This document shows, piece after piece, positions 16,264 through 25,230 of a DNA stretch of 64,000 bases. Every line of letters begins with the position of its first letter. Within the stretch, counting starts at the first letter, position 1. The DNA lies in the NCBI GenBank assembly GCA_946185745.1, contig CAMHKQ010000004.1:31749-95748 (forward strand), given 5' to 3'. Position numbers and translations under genes: made by a program. The stretch comes from an uncultured Bacteroidales bacterium (GTDB taxonomy: Bacteria > Bacteroidota > Bacteroidia > Bacteroidales > UBA932). Under the pieces are notes generated by a model that was not told the origin of the DNA, searched no databases, and worked only from the letters and a program-made list of their open reading frames with translations.

Positions 16264-18183
16264 ATGGACAAGATCATGAAAAAATATATTTTGTTCGCTT
16301 CGTCACTGCTGCTCGCCTTCATTCTCAGCGGCTGTATCCAGGAGACTTTCCCCACCGACTACGTGCTTGACAGCCAGATAGCCCAGTCGGAATCGGCCAC
16401 CGAAGGCATGATGAATGCAGTTTATTCCACCCTTTCCGGCTCCGACCCGCTCAACGACGGTCCGATGCCCTACGGCGGACTCAAGGTCATGCTCGACCAC
16501 GGCACCAGCTCGCTCATCAGCCCGGGATACAACGGTTACAACACCATGCTGCAGTACTCGTACGGCAACTTCTCGTATACCAACAGGGCGAGGTGGCCGT
16601 CAGCCCTTTACTATGTATATATAAAGAGCGTCAACGACATCATCAGCCTCTATCCCGAAGGCACCGAACTCACCGATGTCCAGAAGGGTTATCTCGGACA
16701 GTGCTATGCTTTCAGGGCCCTCTACTACATGGAGCTCACTGAAATCATGGAATGGAAGGAACCCTCCGACCCGGTCATCACCCCGAAGCTCACCATGCCC
16801 GAGGATCCCAATCACCTGAAGAACCTCGGCGTTCCCATCGTAACGGAAACCACCAGCAGCGAAACTGCCTCCAACAACCCCAGGGTTACAATCGACGAGA
16901 ACTTCGACCTCATCTTCTCCGATCTTGCGAAGGCTGAGGAACTGCTTGCCGACTTCGTCCGCACCGACAAGGTGCAGCCCGACCTGAGCGTCGTTTACGG
17001 CATCTACGCTCGCGCCTATCTGTATCTGGCTTCCAGGGCCAAGACTCTGGCCGCCAAGTACACCGACGAGGCTGCGCTGTGGCAGAGCTGTTACAGCTAC
17101 GCACAGAAGGCCATCGAAGCTTCCAAGTGCACTCCTCTCACCGAGAGCCAGTGGCTGGATCCCGTCAACGGCTTCAACAACCGCACTTCCCAGAATTCCT
17201 GGATGCTCGCATACTCCGTGTCCGCCAGCAACACCGACGCTGTGGAAACTTCCTGGAGCCCCGCCAACATCATGGGCACCGAGACCAACTACATCGTTTA
17301 CGGCTGGCGCGTAGGCCGCGGCCTCGCACGCCACTGGTATGACAGGCTGTCCGACAAGGACTGGCGCAAGAAGTCCTGGCTCGACCCCAGCTTCTTCTAT
17401 GAGAGCAAGAACCAGAAACCCGGCGAGCCCTATCTGATCGAAACCGATGCCGCAGGCAATCTCATCAACAACAAGTGGAACCTCTCCGGCGACAACACCA
17501 GCAACGAGCAGTCCGCATGGTCCGACGACTATGACGGCAGGCTCTGCGACGGATGGAAGTACGAGCTCAACAGCAGCGCTTCCTGGGTCCGCAAGCAGTG
17601 CAGCGTCGCCAACGGCTTCCTTGGATTCCCGTATCTCTACATGAACCTCAAGTTCCGTCCGCACGCAGGCGGTTGGAGTGACGTCTATACCGGCGGCATT
17701 ATCGACTGGCCCATGATGCGCGTCGAGGAAATGTACTTCATCAAGGCAGAGGCCGCCCTCCATACCCAGGGTGTCGGCGCCGCCAAGAACGAACTCGAGT
17801 CCTTCATGAAGAGCTACAGGTACTCCGACTACACCTGCAACGCATCCAGCGCAGAGGACGTCCTCGAAGAGCTCATATTCGAAAAGGATATCGAGTTCTG
17901 GGGCGAAGGCGTGAACTACTTCGACGACAAGCGTCTCGAGAGGGGTCTCTACAGGTCTTATCTCGGCTGCAACCTCACCAGGAACCAGCAGATAATCAAC
18001 TGCAGCGGCATCTTCCCGGGATGGACTCCCATGTTCTCCCAGACCGAGATGAACGCCAACACCGCGATTCTCCACTACAACACTCCGATCAATGCGGTTG
18101 CCAACTATCACGACGAGCTCACCCTCGACGAGATCAAGGCCCACTATCTGGATCCCATTGACATCACCAAGCTCAAATTCTAA
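16264..18183 (+). CDS. SusD/RagB-family glycan-binding lipoprotein (PUL 1)
   Basis: 639 aa; a start at 16276 (MKKYILFASS) would give a more typical signal. Lipobox FILSGC. SusD-type features include ESATEGMMNAVYS near the N-terminus and the alpha-helical TPR-like scaffold, for example YLGQCYAFRALYYMEL (about residue 138 onward) and the late MRVEEMYFIKAEAAL helix. It caps the SusC barrel and binds the glycan on the surface. It follows SusC by 1 nt, the standard pair arrangement. Confidence 0.95.
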   Translation: MDKIMKKYILFASSLLLAFILSGCIQETFPTDYVLDSQIAQSESATEGMMNAVYSTLSGSDPLNDGPMPYGGLKVMLDHGTSSLISPGYNGYNTMLQYSYGNFSYTNRARWPSALYYVYIKSVNDIISLYPEGTELTDVQKGYLGQCYAFRALYYMELTEIMEWKEPSDPVITPKLTMPEDPNHLKNLGVPIVTETTSSETASNNPRVTIDENFDLIFSDLAKAEELLADFVRTDKVQPDLSVVYGIYARAYLYLASRAKTLAAKYTDEAALWQSCYSYAQKAIEASKCTPLTESQWLDPVNGFNNRTSQNSWMLAYSVSASNTDAVETSWSPANIMGTETNYIVYGWRVGRGLARHWYDRLSDKDWRKKSWLDPSFFYESKNQKPGEPYLIETDAAGNLINNKWNLSGDNTSNEQSAWSDDYDGRLCDGWKYELNSSASWVRKQCSVANGFLGFPYLYMNLKFRPHAGGWSDVYTGGIIDWPMMRVEEMYFIKAEAALHTQGVGAAKNELESFMKSYRYSDYTCNASSAEDVLEELIFEKDIEFWGEGVNYFDDKRLERGLYRSYLGCNLTRNQQIINCSGIFPGWTPMFSQTEMNANTAILHYNTPINAVANYHDELTLDEIKAHYLDPIDITKLKF

Positions 18184-18195
18184 ACAGTGGATATC

Positions 18196-19086
18196 ATGAA
18201 ACTTTTCAGTAAATTATTCATATCCGCGATTGCTGCGGCAGGTGTTCTCGCCTTCGCTTCCTGCACCGAAGAACAGGAGCCGATCGGCGGAGGCTCCAGC
18301 ACCGAGAGCTTCTTCTTCAAGCAGACCCTCAACTACAACCTGCTCACGAATCCCGAAATCAATATCCCGGTCGTACGACTCGGAAACTCCGGCGACCTCA
18401 CCGTGAACGTCACTTCCACGGGAGATCCCGAATTCACCGTGCCTTCCTCCGTCACCATCAAGGACGGCGACCGCACCGGATATCTGGCAGTCACCTACAA
18501 CCAGTCCAGCCTGCAGTACAACAAGCTGTACAATCTTGCAATCAAGATTTCAGGCTTCACCTCCATTTATGGCTATGAAACCGCCGACGTCACCATCGAG
18601 TGGCCCACTTCGTTCTTCTCCTATGGTACCGGCGGAATCGAAGAAGGCTGGTGGGGCGAGTTCGAAGAGAAGGAACTGTTCGTAAGGGACTACGCCAACA
18701 ACGTATACCAGTGCTACCTTCCCGAATGCTGGGGCCACGACTCCGGCGGCAAGGAGGCAGGTTACCCGGTTCAGGACTACGTGTTCTACTGGAACACCGC
18801 CACCAACATGCTCTATGTGCCTCTCCAGGCCATGGGCTGCGAAGACTGGTGCATCGCCGACAAGGGTTCCATCGCCTGCAAGTTCGGAGGCCCCGACTAC
18901 GCCGAAGGCTCTGCCGAATGGATGGACTACATCGACAACTTCTACAAGCAGAACACCGACTTCGAGCATCCGTACTTCGATCCCGAGAAGAAGATCTTCT
19001 ATCTCAGCAACTCCGCTGCGGTTTCCCCGGCGACCGGTGAAATCGTCTACGGTGACGCCGTATTCGACAAGTACACCCTTGACTAA
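18196..19086 (+). CDS. PUL 1 surface lipoprotein of unknown fold
   Basis: 296 aa from the ATG at 18196; a GTG at 18187 is also in frame. Signal peptide with lipobox (AFASC, Cys about 20). N-terminal half is beta-rich and resembles the Ig-like or DUF1735-type modules of SusE-position proteins (NINIP-like strand, VTSTGDPEFTVPSS). The C-terminal half is rich in Trp and Tyr (GGIEEGWWGEFEEKEL, CYLPECWGHD), suitable for sugar stacking. Position after SusD suggests a surface glycan-binding protein. No confident family assignment. Confidence 0.6.
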   Translation: MKLFSKLFISAIAAAGVLAFASCTEEQEPIGGGSSTESFFFKQTLNYNLLTNPEINIPVVRLGNSGDLTVNVTSTGDPEFTVPSSVTIKDGDRTGYLAVTYNQSSLQYNKLYNLAIKISGFTSIYGYETADVTIEWPTSFFSYGTGGIEEGWWGEFEEKELFVRDYANNVYQCYLPECWGHDSGGKEAGYPVQDYVFYWNTATNMLYVPLQAMGCEDWCIADKGSIACKFGGPDYAEGSAEWMDYIDNFYKQNTDFEHPYFDPEKKIFYLSNSAAVSPATGEIVYGDAVFDKYTLD

Positions 19087-19095
19087 TTTTCTCAT

Positions 19096-19128
19096 AAGCA
19101 GCCCGCGAAGCGCTTTGCGGGCTGCTTT
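19096..19128 (+). terminator. Hairpin between PUL lipoprotein and GH89 genes
   Basis: An 11-bp stem AAGCAGCCCGC / GCGGGCTGCTT with a 10-nt loop is followed by only TTTA, 12 nt before the GH89 start. It may be a partial terminator that lowers GH89 expression, or an mRNA-stabilising stem. Confidence 0.6.
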
Positions 19129-19139
19129 ACCATGAGATT

Positions 19140-21377
19140 ATGAAAAAGATACTTCTATTGCTGGCCATAGGGCTGGCAGTTGCGGCGTGTGGCCCCAAAT
19201 CATCTGACGACGCCGAGGCTCAGGCGGCCAAAGCATTGGCAGAGAGGGTTTTAGGCCCAAAGGCGAAACACTTCGTCTTCCAAACCGCAACCCGCCCTGA
19301 TGTACAGAAAGACTGGTACCGGCTATCCAGTAAGGACGGCAGGATACTGGTGGAAGGAAACGACGCCAATTCAATGGCCGTGGCCCTGAACCACTATCTG
19401 AAGTACTACTGCAAAGTGGAATACGGCTGGTTCCTGGGCGATTCTTTCACCCTTCCCGCAAGGCTTCCGAAGCTCCCCGCTCCGGTGGAAGGCACGGCGA
19501 AGGTCAGGGACCGTTTCTTCCTCAACTACTGCACCTTCGGCTACACCATGCCGTGGTGGCAGTGGGCGGACTGGGAGCACTTCATCGACTGGATGGCCCT
19601 CAACGGCGTGAATCTGCCGCTGGCCATCACGGGACAGGAGAGCATCTGGTTCAAGATCTGGACAGGAATGGGCCTGGACCCGGACGAAGTGAAAGCGTAT
19701 TTCACCGGACCGTCGCATCTGCCCTGGCACCGCATGCAGAACATCGACCGCTGGGGAGGACCCCTTCCCGACGGCTGGCTGGACAGGCAGCTGGAGCTCC
19801 AGAAGCAGATATGCGAACGTGAACGCGAGCTGAACATGAAGCCCGTACTGCCCGCATTTGCCGGTCATGTGCCTGCAGAGCTGGCAAAGGTATATCCCGA
19901 TGCGAAACTGACCAAGCTGGAGGCATGGAGCGGTTATCCCGATGAATACGCCTGCACTTTCCTGGACCCGATGGATCCCCTTTACACGGAAATACAGAAG
20001 AAGTTCGTGGCGCTCGAAAGCGAGATTTACGGGACTGACCATATTTACGGTATCGACATCTTCAACGAACTAACTCCCCCCAGCTGGGAGCCCGATTACC
20101 TGGCCAGGGTGAGCAAGCAGGTCGACGAAAGCCTGCTGGCCGCGGATCCCGACGCCATCTGGCTGCAGATGGGCTGGATGTTCTACAACGACCGCGACAA
20201 GTGGACCGACGAGAGGGTGCACGCATATCTCACCTCCTTCCCGGTGGAGAAGCAGCTCATGCTCGACTACTACTGCGAAAGGCAGGAAGTCTGGCGCCGT
20301 ACCGACAGCTTCCACGGCGTGCCGTACATCTGGTGCTACCTCGGAAACTTCGGCGGCAACACCGCGATGGTAGGCCAGATAAGGCGAGTCAATTCGTTGA
20401 TAGACAAGACATTCGAAGAAGGAGGCAGCAATTTCACCGGTCTGGGAGCAACGCTCGAGGGCTTCGACTGCAACCCCTTCATGTACGAGTTCATCTTCGA
20501 GAAGGCCTGGCAGATTTCCTCCTGGCCCGACGGCGGAATCACAGACGTCACCGACAGCATTCCGCTGTGGACCACAGCTCTTGCCGAGCAGCGTGCCGGC
20601 GGCGCGTCCGAAGAGGCCAAAGAGGCCTGGAAGATACTGATAGACAGCGTGTACATCGGCCGCTCCACTCCCGGACAGTCGCCCTATCTGAGCCAGAGGC
20701 CGAACATCGGCAGGTCGCGCACCTACTACTGCAACGCCAGGATCGAATACCGCAATTCCAACCTGGCGCTGGCGCTGGAGAAGCTGCTGGAGGTGAACGG
20801 CAGGAATTCCGCCTACACCTTCGACCTCGCCAATGTCACCAGGCAGCTGCTGGCCAATTACTTCGGCGACCTCAAACTCCGCTACGACAAGGCTTACGGA
20901 GAGAGGGACCGCAAGACCATGAAGGCCCTTTCATCCGAAATGCTCTCCGTGATGGACGACATCGACCGCGTAATCGCCACTCACCCCTATTTCCTTGTGG
21001 GCAAATGGATTGCAGACGCCCGCTCGTGGGGAAGCACTCCTGCCGAAAAGGATTACTTCGAGTCGAACGCACGCAATCTCATCACCACCTGGAGCGACAA
21101 GGACCAGCTGCTGAACGACTATGCGGCCCGTACCCTGAACGGACTCACCGCCACCTTCTACAAGGTTCGCTGGGAGAAGTTCTTCAAGGCCATGGAGGCC
21201 TGCCTCGACGAGGGTGCCGAATGGGACGACGCCCATTACAATGCCTTCTGCGAGGATGTCACCACCTTTGAAAAGAGCTGGTGGACCGACCGCACCGGCA
21301 CCTTCCCGGCGAAGCCGTCAGGCGACGCAAAAGCAATTGCTGCAGAACTTTTCGCAAAGTATAAGGATAAGTTCTGA
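19140..21377 (+). CDS. GH89 alpha-N-acetylglucosaminidase, lipoprotein
   Basis: 745 aa. The family removes terminal alpha-linked GlcNAc, in animals from heparan sulfate (NAGLU) and in bacteria from gastric-type mucin (GlcNAc-alpha-1,4-Gal). Signal peptide with lipobox (GLAVAAC). Family segments: CTFGYTMPWWQWADWEHFID, GVNLPLAITGQESIW, the acid/base Glu in GIDIFNELTPPS (Glu310) and the nucleophile Glu in LGATLEGFDCNP (Glu440), spaced as in NAGLU (316 and 446). Full length. Last gene of PUL 1, so the locus probably targets a GlcNAc-capped host glycan. The lipobox suggests a surface or periplasmic enzyme. Confidence 0.96.
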   Translation: MKKILLLLAIGLAVAACGPKSSDDAEAQAAKALAERVLGPKAKHFVFQTATRPDVQKDWYRLSSKDGRILVEGNDANSMAVALNHYLKYYCKVEYGWFLGDSFTLPARLPKLPAPVEGTAKVRDRFFLNYCTFGYTMPWWQWADWEHFIDWMALNGVNLPLAITGQESIWFKIWTGMGLDPDEVKAYFTGPSHLPWHRMQNIDRWGGPLPDGWLDRQLELQKQICERERELNMKPVLPAFAGHVPAELAKVYPDAKLTKLEAWSGYPDEYACTFLDPMDPLYTEIQKKFVALESEIYGTDHIYGIDIFNELTPPSWEPDYLARVSKQVDESLLAADPDAIWLQMGWMFYNDRDKWTDERVHAYLTSFPVEKQLMLDYYCERQEVWRRTDSFHGVPYIWCYLGNFGGNTAMVGQIRRVNSLIDKTFEEGGSNFTGLGATLEGFDCNPFMYEFIFEKAWQISSWPDGGITDVTDSIPLWTTALAEQRAGGASEEAKEAWKILIDSVYIGRSTPGQSPYLSQRPNIGRSRTYYCNARIEYRNSNLALALEKLLEVNGRNSAYTFDLANVTRQLLANYFGDLKLRYDKAYGERDRKTMKALSSEMLSVMDDIDRVIATHPYFLVGKWIADARSWGSTPAEKDYFESNARNLITTWSDKDQLLNDYAARTLNGLTATFYKVRWEKFFKAMEACLDEGAEWDDAHYNAFCEDVTTFEKSWWTDRTGTFPAKPSGDAKAIAAELFAKYKDKF

Positions 21378-21412
21378 ACAATATACCGCACTAATTCTTT
21401 TCATTTGAGATT

Positions 21413-21450
21413 CTGCCGGCCCCGAAGGTATTTCGCGACCGGCAGTTTTT
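21413..21450 (+). terminator. Terminator of the GH89 PUL operon
   Basis: CTGCCGG and CCGGCAG flank a 19-nt loop and are followed by five T residues, 36 nt after the GH89 stop codon. Confidence 0.75.
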
Positions 21451-21459
21451 CGCAGTTGA

Positions 21460-21540
21460 ACAATAGCCAGCAGCAACGCTCCCGTCGCTTCGCGACCCTA
21501 TTCCGGGTAAAGGTCGCTTTTGCTGCAGGCTATTTTTTTT
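21460..21540. other. Structured element overlapping the radA promoter
   Basis: AATAGCC-A-GCAGCAA (21462-21476) pairs with TTGCTGC-A-GGCTATT (21520-21534), a 14-bp stem with one A-A mismatch. It encloses GTCGC-TTC-GCGAC and is followed by T6. The 3' arm contains the radA -33 box TTTTG (21518-21522). It could be a second terminator insulating radA, or a folded DNA/RNA control element. Confidence 0.5.
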
Positions 21541-21549
21541 GTAACTTTG
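21518..21549 (+). promoter_or_regulatory. radA promoter
   Basis: TTTTG (21518-21522), 19 nt, then TAACTTTG (21542-21549), a full match to the Bacteroidota -33/-7 consensus. The ATG follows after exactly 6 nt. Confidence 0.8.
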
Positions 21550-21555
21550 AAAGCT

Positions 21556-22938
21556 ATGGCAAAGACAAAGACAGTTTGGTACTGCACCAATTGCGGGAAC
21601 GAGTATCCCCAGTTCCTGGGAAGGTGCCCCGCGTGCGGGGAATGGAACACGATGAAGGAGATGACGGTGGAGCCGAAGAAGGGCGCCGCCGGCACGAAGG
21701 GCGTGGCAAAGGCCGTATCGACCGAGCGCAAGCCGCTGAGGCTCAAGGAAATCGACTATTCGAAGGAAGAGCGCATCAGCCTCGGAATGCCCGAGGTGGA
21801 CAGGCTGCTCGGCGGGGGCATGGTACCGGGCTCCCTGGTGCTCATAGGCGGCGAGCCGGGCATAGGAAAGAGCACCCTTTCGCTTCAGATTCCGCTTTGC
21901 GCAAAAGACTTGGACACCCTGTATGTAACGGGCGAGGAAAGCGCCAGGCAGGTGAAGATGAGGGCCAACCGGCTCTCCGGAAGCAACGCCGGAAGCGAGG
22001 TGCAGGACAACATCAACATCTACTGCGAAACGCTGATAGACAACGTTATAGCGGAAGCGACCGAAAGCAGGCCGGGCCTGATGATAGTCGACTCCGTACA
22101 GACAATGTACACCGAAAGCGTCGATTCCGCCCCGGGTTCGGTGAGCCAGATAAAGGAAGTCGCCGCAATGCTTCTGCGCTTTGCCAAGGAAACAGGGGTT
22201 CCGGTAATCCTGATAGGCCACATCACCAAGGACGGTTTCATCGCAGGCCCGAAAATCCTCGAACACATCGTGGACGTGGTGCTCCAGTTCGAGGGCGAAA
22301 ACCGGGGCTCGTACAGGATACTCCGCAGCATCAAGAACCGCTTCGGCAGCACCAGCGAGATTGCGGTGTTCGAAATGACGGGCGTGGGTCTACGAGAAGT
22401 CGCCAACCCCTCCGAGCTGCTCATTCCGCTGCACGGCGAAGGTCTCAGCGGAGCGGCAATATGTGCGTCGCTCGACGGCACCAGGCCGCTTCTGTTCGAG
22501 GTTCAGGCGCTGGTGTCGTCGGCTGTCTACGGAACCGCACAGCGCAGCGCTACAGGGTTCGACTACAGACGCCTGAACATGCTCCTGGCAGTCCTCGAAA
22601 AGAGGGCGGGATTCCATCTTGCGGCAAAGGACGTCTTCCTGAACATGGCCGGGGGGCTCAAGGTAAGCGAACCGGCGGCCGACCTTGCCGTGGTGGCCGC
22701 GGTGCTTTCCAGCAACTTCGACTTCGCCCTCCCGGCGGACGTCTGCTTTGCCGGAGAGGTGGGCCTGAGCGGCGAAATCCGCCCGGTCCCCCAGACCGAC
22801 CGGCGCGTGGCCGAAGCAGCCCGTCTCGGCTTCAAAAAAATCTATGTGAGCAGTTTCGAAAAGCTTCCGAAGCTTGAAGGCATAACGGTCACAAAGGTCG
22901 CGGACATCCCCGAACTGGTCAAAAAACTTTTCAAGTAG
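21556..22938 (+). CDS. radA: DNA repair protein RadA
   Basis: 460 aa from MAKTKTVWYC at 21556; the upstream ATG at 21520 lies before the promoter and is rejected. RadA is a RecA-like helicase that promotes branch migration and processing of recombination intermediates. Seen: N-terminal C4 zinc finger (Cys10, 13, 24, 27), Walker A GEPGIGKST (about 97-105), the KNRFG motif in SIKNRFGSTSEI, and a Lon-like C-terminal domain (GFDYRRLNMLLAVLEKRAG). Single-gene transcript with a nearly leaderless start. Confidence 0.97.
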   Translation: MAKTKTVWYCTNCGNEYPQFLGRCPACGEWNTMKEMTVEPKKGAAGTKGVAKAVSTERKPLRLKEIDYSKEERISLGMPEVDRLLGGGMVPGSLVLIGGEPGIGKSTLSLQIPLCAKDLDTLYVTGEESARQVKMRANRLSGSNAGSEVQDNINIYCETLIDNVIAEATESRPGLMIVDSVQTMYTESVDSAPGSVSQIKEVAAMLLRFAKETGVPVILIGHITKDGFIAGPKILEHIVDVVLQFEGENRGSYRILRSIKNRFGSTSEIAVFEMTGVGLREVANPSELLIPLHGEGLSGAAICASLDGTRPLLFEVQALVSSAVYGTAQRSATGFDYRRLNMLLAVLEKRAGFHLAAKDVFLNMAGGLKVSEPAADLAVVAAVLSSNFDFALPADVCFAGEVGLSGEIRPVPQTDRRVAEAARLGFKKIYVSSFEKLPKLEGITVTKVADIPELVKKLFK

Positions 22939-22951
22939 AGGATTTTTTTCC

Positions 22952-22959
22952 TACCTTTA
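22952..22959 (+). promoter_or_regulatory. Putative -7 box of the porin operon
   Basis: TACCTTTA lies 53 nt before the porin start, followed by an A/C-rich, G-poor leader typical of Bacteroidota outer-membrane protein genes. Confidence 0.4.
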
Positions 22960-23012
22960 CATTTAACAACGCACAAAATACAATTAACCAAAACCATTTA
23001 ATAATTTGATCT

Positions 23013-24374
23013 ATGCGTAAACTCTTACTCATTCTTGCAACGCTGACGCTCGCTGCAACAGCAGCATTCGGTCAGCAGAAGTACAATCAGTACGGTGTTG
23101 CAGTGCAGTCCGACCGCCTCGACGTCGAAGCCCAGGACGGCATTCTGGTCATGGAGTCTCCCAACACCGCCTACAAACTCTGGTTCGACGTCCGTGCACA
23201 GGCAGACGCCGCCGTTTACTTCGGCGCACCCGACTATGCCGACGCCATCGGTAACGGCACCAGCATCCGCCGCGCCCGTTTTGCCGTCAAGGGCCAGATA
23301 GACGAGAAATGGTACGGCGAGTTCGACATGGACCTGGCCAACGGCCTCGTGGAGCTCAAAGACGCCATCATCCGCTACACCGGCATCCCCAACCTCGACC
23401 TTCAGGTGGGTAACTTCAAGGAGAACTTCTCCATCCAGCGCAACACCACCAGCCGCTACCTCCAGTTCATGGAGAGGCCGATGGTCTGCTCCGCCCTCGC
23501 TCCCTCGCGTCATTTGGGCGTGAACGCCAAGTATGCCAAGGACTGGATCTGGATCTCCGCAGGCGCATTCACCACTGAAATCGCAGGTGAGGAGGAATGG
23601 ACCAACATCGCCGACAACAACAAGGACTATGGCCGTAACAGCGGCTACTCCCTCACCGGCAAGCTCGTCTTCCGTCCCCTCTACAAGGCGAAGAACGCAA
23701 GCCTCCACCTCGGCGGCGCAGTTTCCTACCGCACTCCCATCACCAGCGTGGCTACCGGCGAATGGGGCTTCTACCGTGCCAGCGCCCGCAATTCCACCAG
23801 CATCAACCGCAAGAAGTACCTCGACACCAACACCCTTCCCGGCTACGACCACAACCTCCTCTGGACCGCTGAACTCGCAGGCCACTGGGGCGGTCTCCGC
23901 TACGAGGCTGCCTACATTGGCGACAACGTGTTCTTCAAGAAGGACGCCGTCGATCCCGCCACCAAGCACTTCGGCGGCTGGTACGTACAGGCAGGCTACC
24001 TGCTCTTCGGCGGCAGCCAGCGCTACGACGCCAACGGCGGCAAATACACCAAGATCAGGCCCGGCGGAAAGTGCGGCGACCTCGAACTCTGCCTCCGCTA
24101 TGAGACCGTCGACCTCAACGACGGCGAAGTATTCGGCGGCTCGGCCGAAGCTTACGCAGTAGGCCTCAACTGGTGGGTGAACAACAACGTGAAGTTCCAG
24201 CTCAACTACCAGTTCAACAACAACGACCGCTATGCCAACGGCAAGGGCAAGCTCAATGTCGGCCACGACTCCACCGGTGCCCCCACCAGGGACTACACCA
24301 AGGTCGTGGAGCCCACCGGCAAGGCTGGCGTGGACTACAGCATGATAGCTCTCCGCTGTGAAATCGACTTCTAA
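23013..24374 (+). CDS. Porin O/P-type outer-membrane protein
   Basis: 453 aa with a cleavable signal peptide (to AAFGQ). The start of the mature protein and the repeated amphipathic strands (ARFAVKGQIDEKWYGEFDMD, LQVGNFKENFSIQRNTTSRY) match the phosphate-selective porin O/P family: the FKE and QRNTTSR segments are characteristic. The C-terminus is an outer-membrane-type strand ending in Phe (MIALRCEIDF). It likely forms a trimeric channel for anions. First gene of a six-gene operon with a lamin-tail lipoprotein, two CYTH proteins and a DASS transporter, which supports phosphate-like or other anionic substrates. Confidence 0.88.
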   Translation: MRKLLLILATLTLAATAAFGQQKYNQYGVAVQSDRLDVEAQDGILVMESPNTAYKLWFDVRAQADAAVYFGAPDYADAIGNGTSIRRARFAVKGQIDEKWYGEFDMDLANGLVELKDAIIRYTGIPNLDLQVGNFKENFSIQRNTTSRYLQFMERPMVCSALAPSRHLGVNAKYAKDWIWISAGAFTTEIAGEEEWTNIADNNKDYGRNSGYSLTGKLVFRPLYKAKNASLHLGGAVSYRTPITSVATGEWGFYRASARNSTSINRKKYLDTNTLPGYDHNLLWTAELAGHWGGLRYEAAYIGDNVFFKKDAVDPATKHFGGWYVQAGYLLFGGSQRYDANGGKYTKIRPGGKCGDLELCLRYETVDLNDGEVFGGSAEAYAVGLNWWVNNNVKFQLNYQFNNNDRYANGKGKLNVGHDSTGAPTRDYTKVVEPTGKAGVDYSMIALRCEIDF

Positions 24375-24393
24375 CCATTAATTCCGAACGATC

Positions 24394-25218
24394 ATGAAAA
24401 AGATATTCTTCATTGCCACTGCAGCCATCCTGGCTTTCACGGGCTGCGTAAAGGACGAAATCTACAAAGGCCCCTCTTCCATCGACAAGGTGGTCTTCAC
24501 TCCCGAGGCGCCCACTTCGCATGACGCCGTCACCGTGACCGCGACTGTTTCCGGCCTCCAGGCCGTCACGTCCGCCACGCTCAAGTACAACGGCACCGAC
24601 GCCGCCATGACCGGCTCCGGCAGCAACTGGAGCGCCGTCATCCCGGCTCAGCCCGACGGCACCGATGTCAGCTTCACCGTCACCGTAGTGAACGAAGCCG
24701 GCTTCACCACCACCTCCGACAATTATACCTTCAAGGTAGGCGATCCCGCCACCGACTGGAGCAAGCTCAAACTCAACGAGGTTTACGGCGCAGGCGCCGA
24801 CGAAGAGAAATTCTTCGAGCTCTACAACGGCAGCGACTTCCCCATCAAACTCACCGGCGTCACCATCAACAAGGACGAGTCCCTCACCTGGACCGGCATC
24901 GACGGCGAGGTAGTTGAGCCCAAGGGCTTCTTCGCCATCGTAGGCGGCAAGGGCACCACCCCGAGGGGCTTCAGCAGCGGCTTCTCCGCCAAGAAGAGCG
25001 TCCTCATCGAGCTCTTCTCGCCCGACGGCACCAAGCTCGACCAGTTCCAGCGCGGCGACAAGGACGACAGCGGCGCATGGGGCGCATCCCTCTCCAACAA
25101 CAAGGGTTCCTGGAGCCGCATTCCCGACGGCACCGGCAAGTGGATGATCACCGCAACCTTCACCCCCGGCGCGGCCAACTCCACCGACGGCACCGACGAT
25201 CCCGATGTCAAACAGTAA
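24394..25218 (+). CDS. Lipoprotein with a lamin-tail domain
   Basis: 274 aa. Lipobox ILAFTGC (Cys about 18). Residues about 25-120 form a beta-sandwich with Ile/Val-Thr alternation (DAVTVTATVSGLQAVTSATL). Residues about 128-265 match a lamin-tail (LTD) domain: LNEVYGAGADEEKFFELYN, then FPIKLTGVTI, and the end GAWGASLSNNKGSWSRIPDG with FTPGAAN. Bacterial LTDs are found on cell-surface and secreted proteins, often with phosphatases or nucleases. It starts 19 nt after the porin. Role in the operon is probably ligand capture or scaffold. Confidence 0.85.
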   Translation: MKKIFFIATAAILAFTGCVKDEIYKGPSSIDKVVFTPEAPTSHDAVTVTATVSGLQAVTSATLKYNGTDAAMTGSGSNWSAVIPAQPDGTDVSFTVTVVNEAGFTTTSDNYTFKVGDPATDWSKLKLNEVYGAGADEEKFFELYNGSDFPIKLTGVTINKDESLTWTGIDGEVVEPKGFFAIVGGKGTTPRGFSSGFSAKKSVLIELFSPDGTKLDQFQRGDKDDSGAWGASLSNNKGSWSRIPDGTGKWMITATFTPGAANSTDGTDDPDVKQ

Positions 25219-25230
25219 AACCGACGGATT

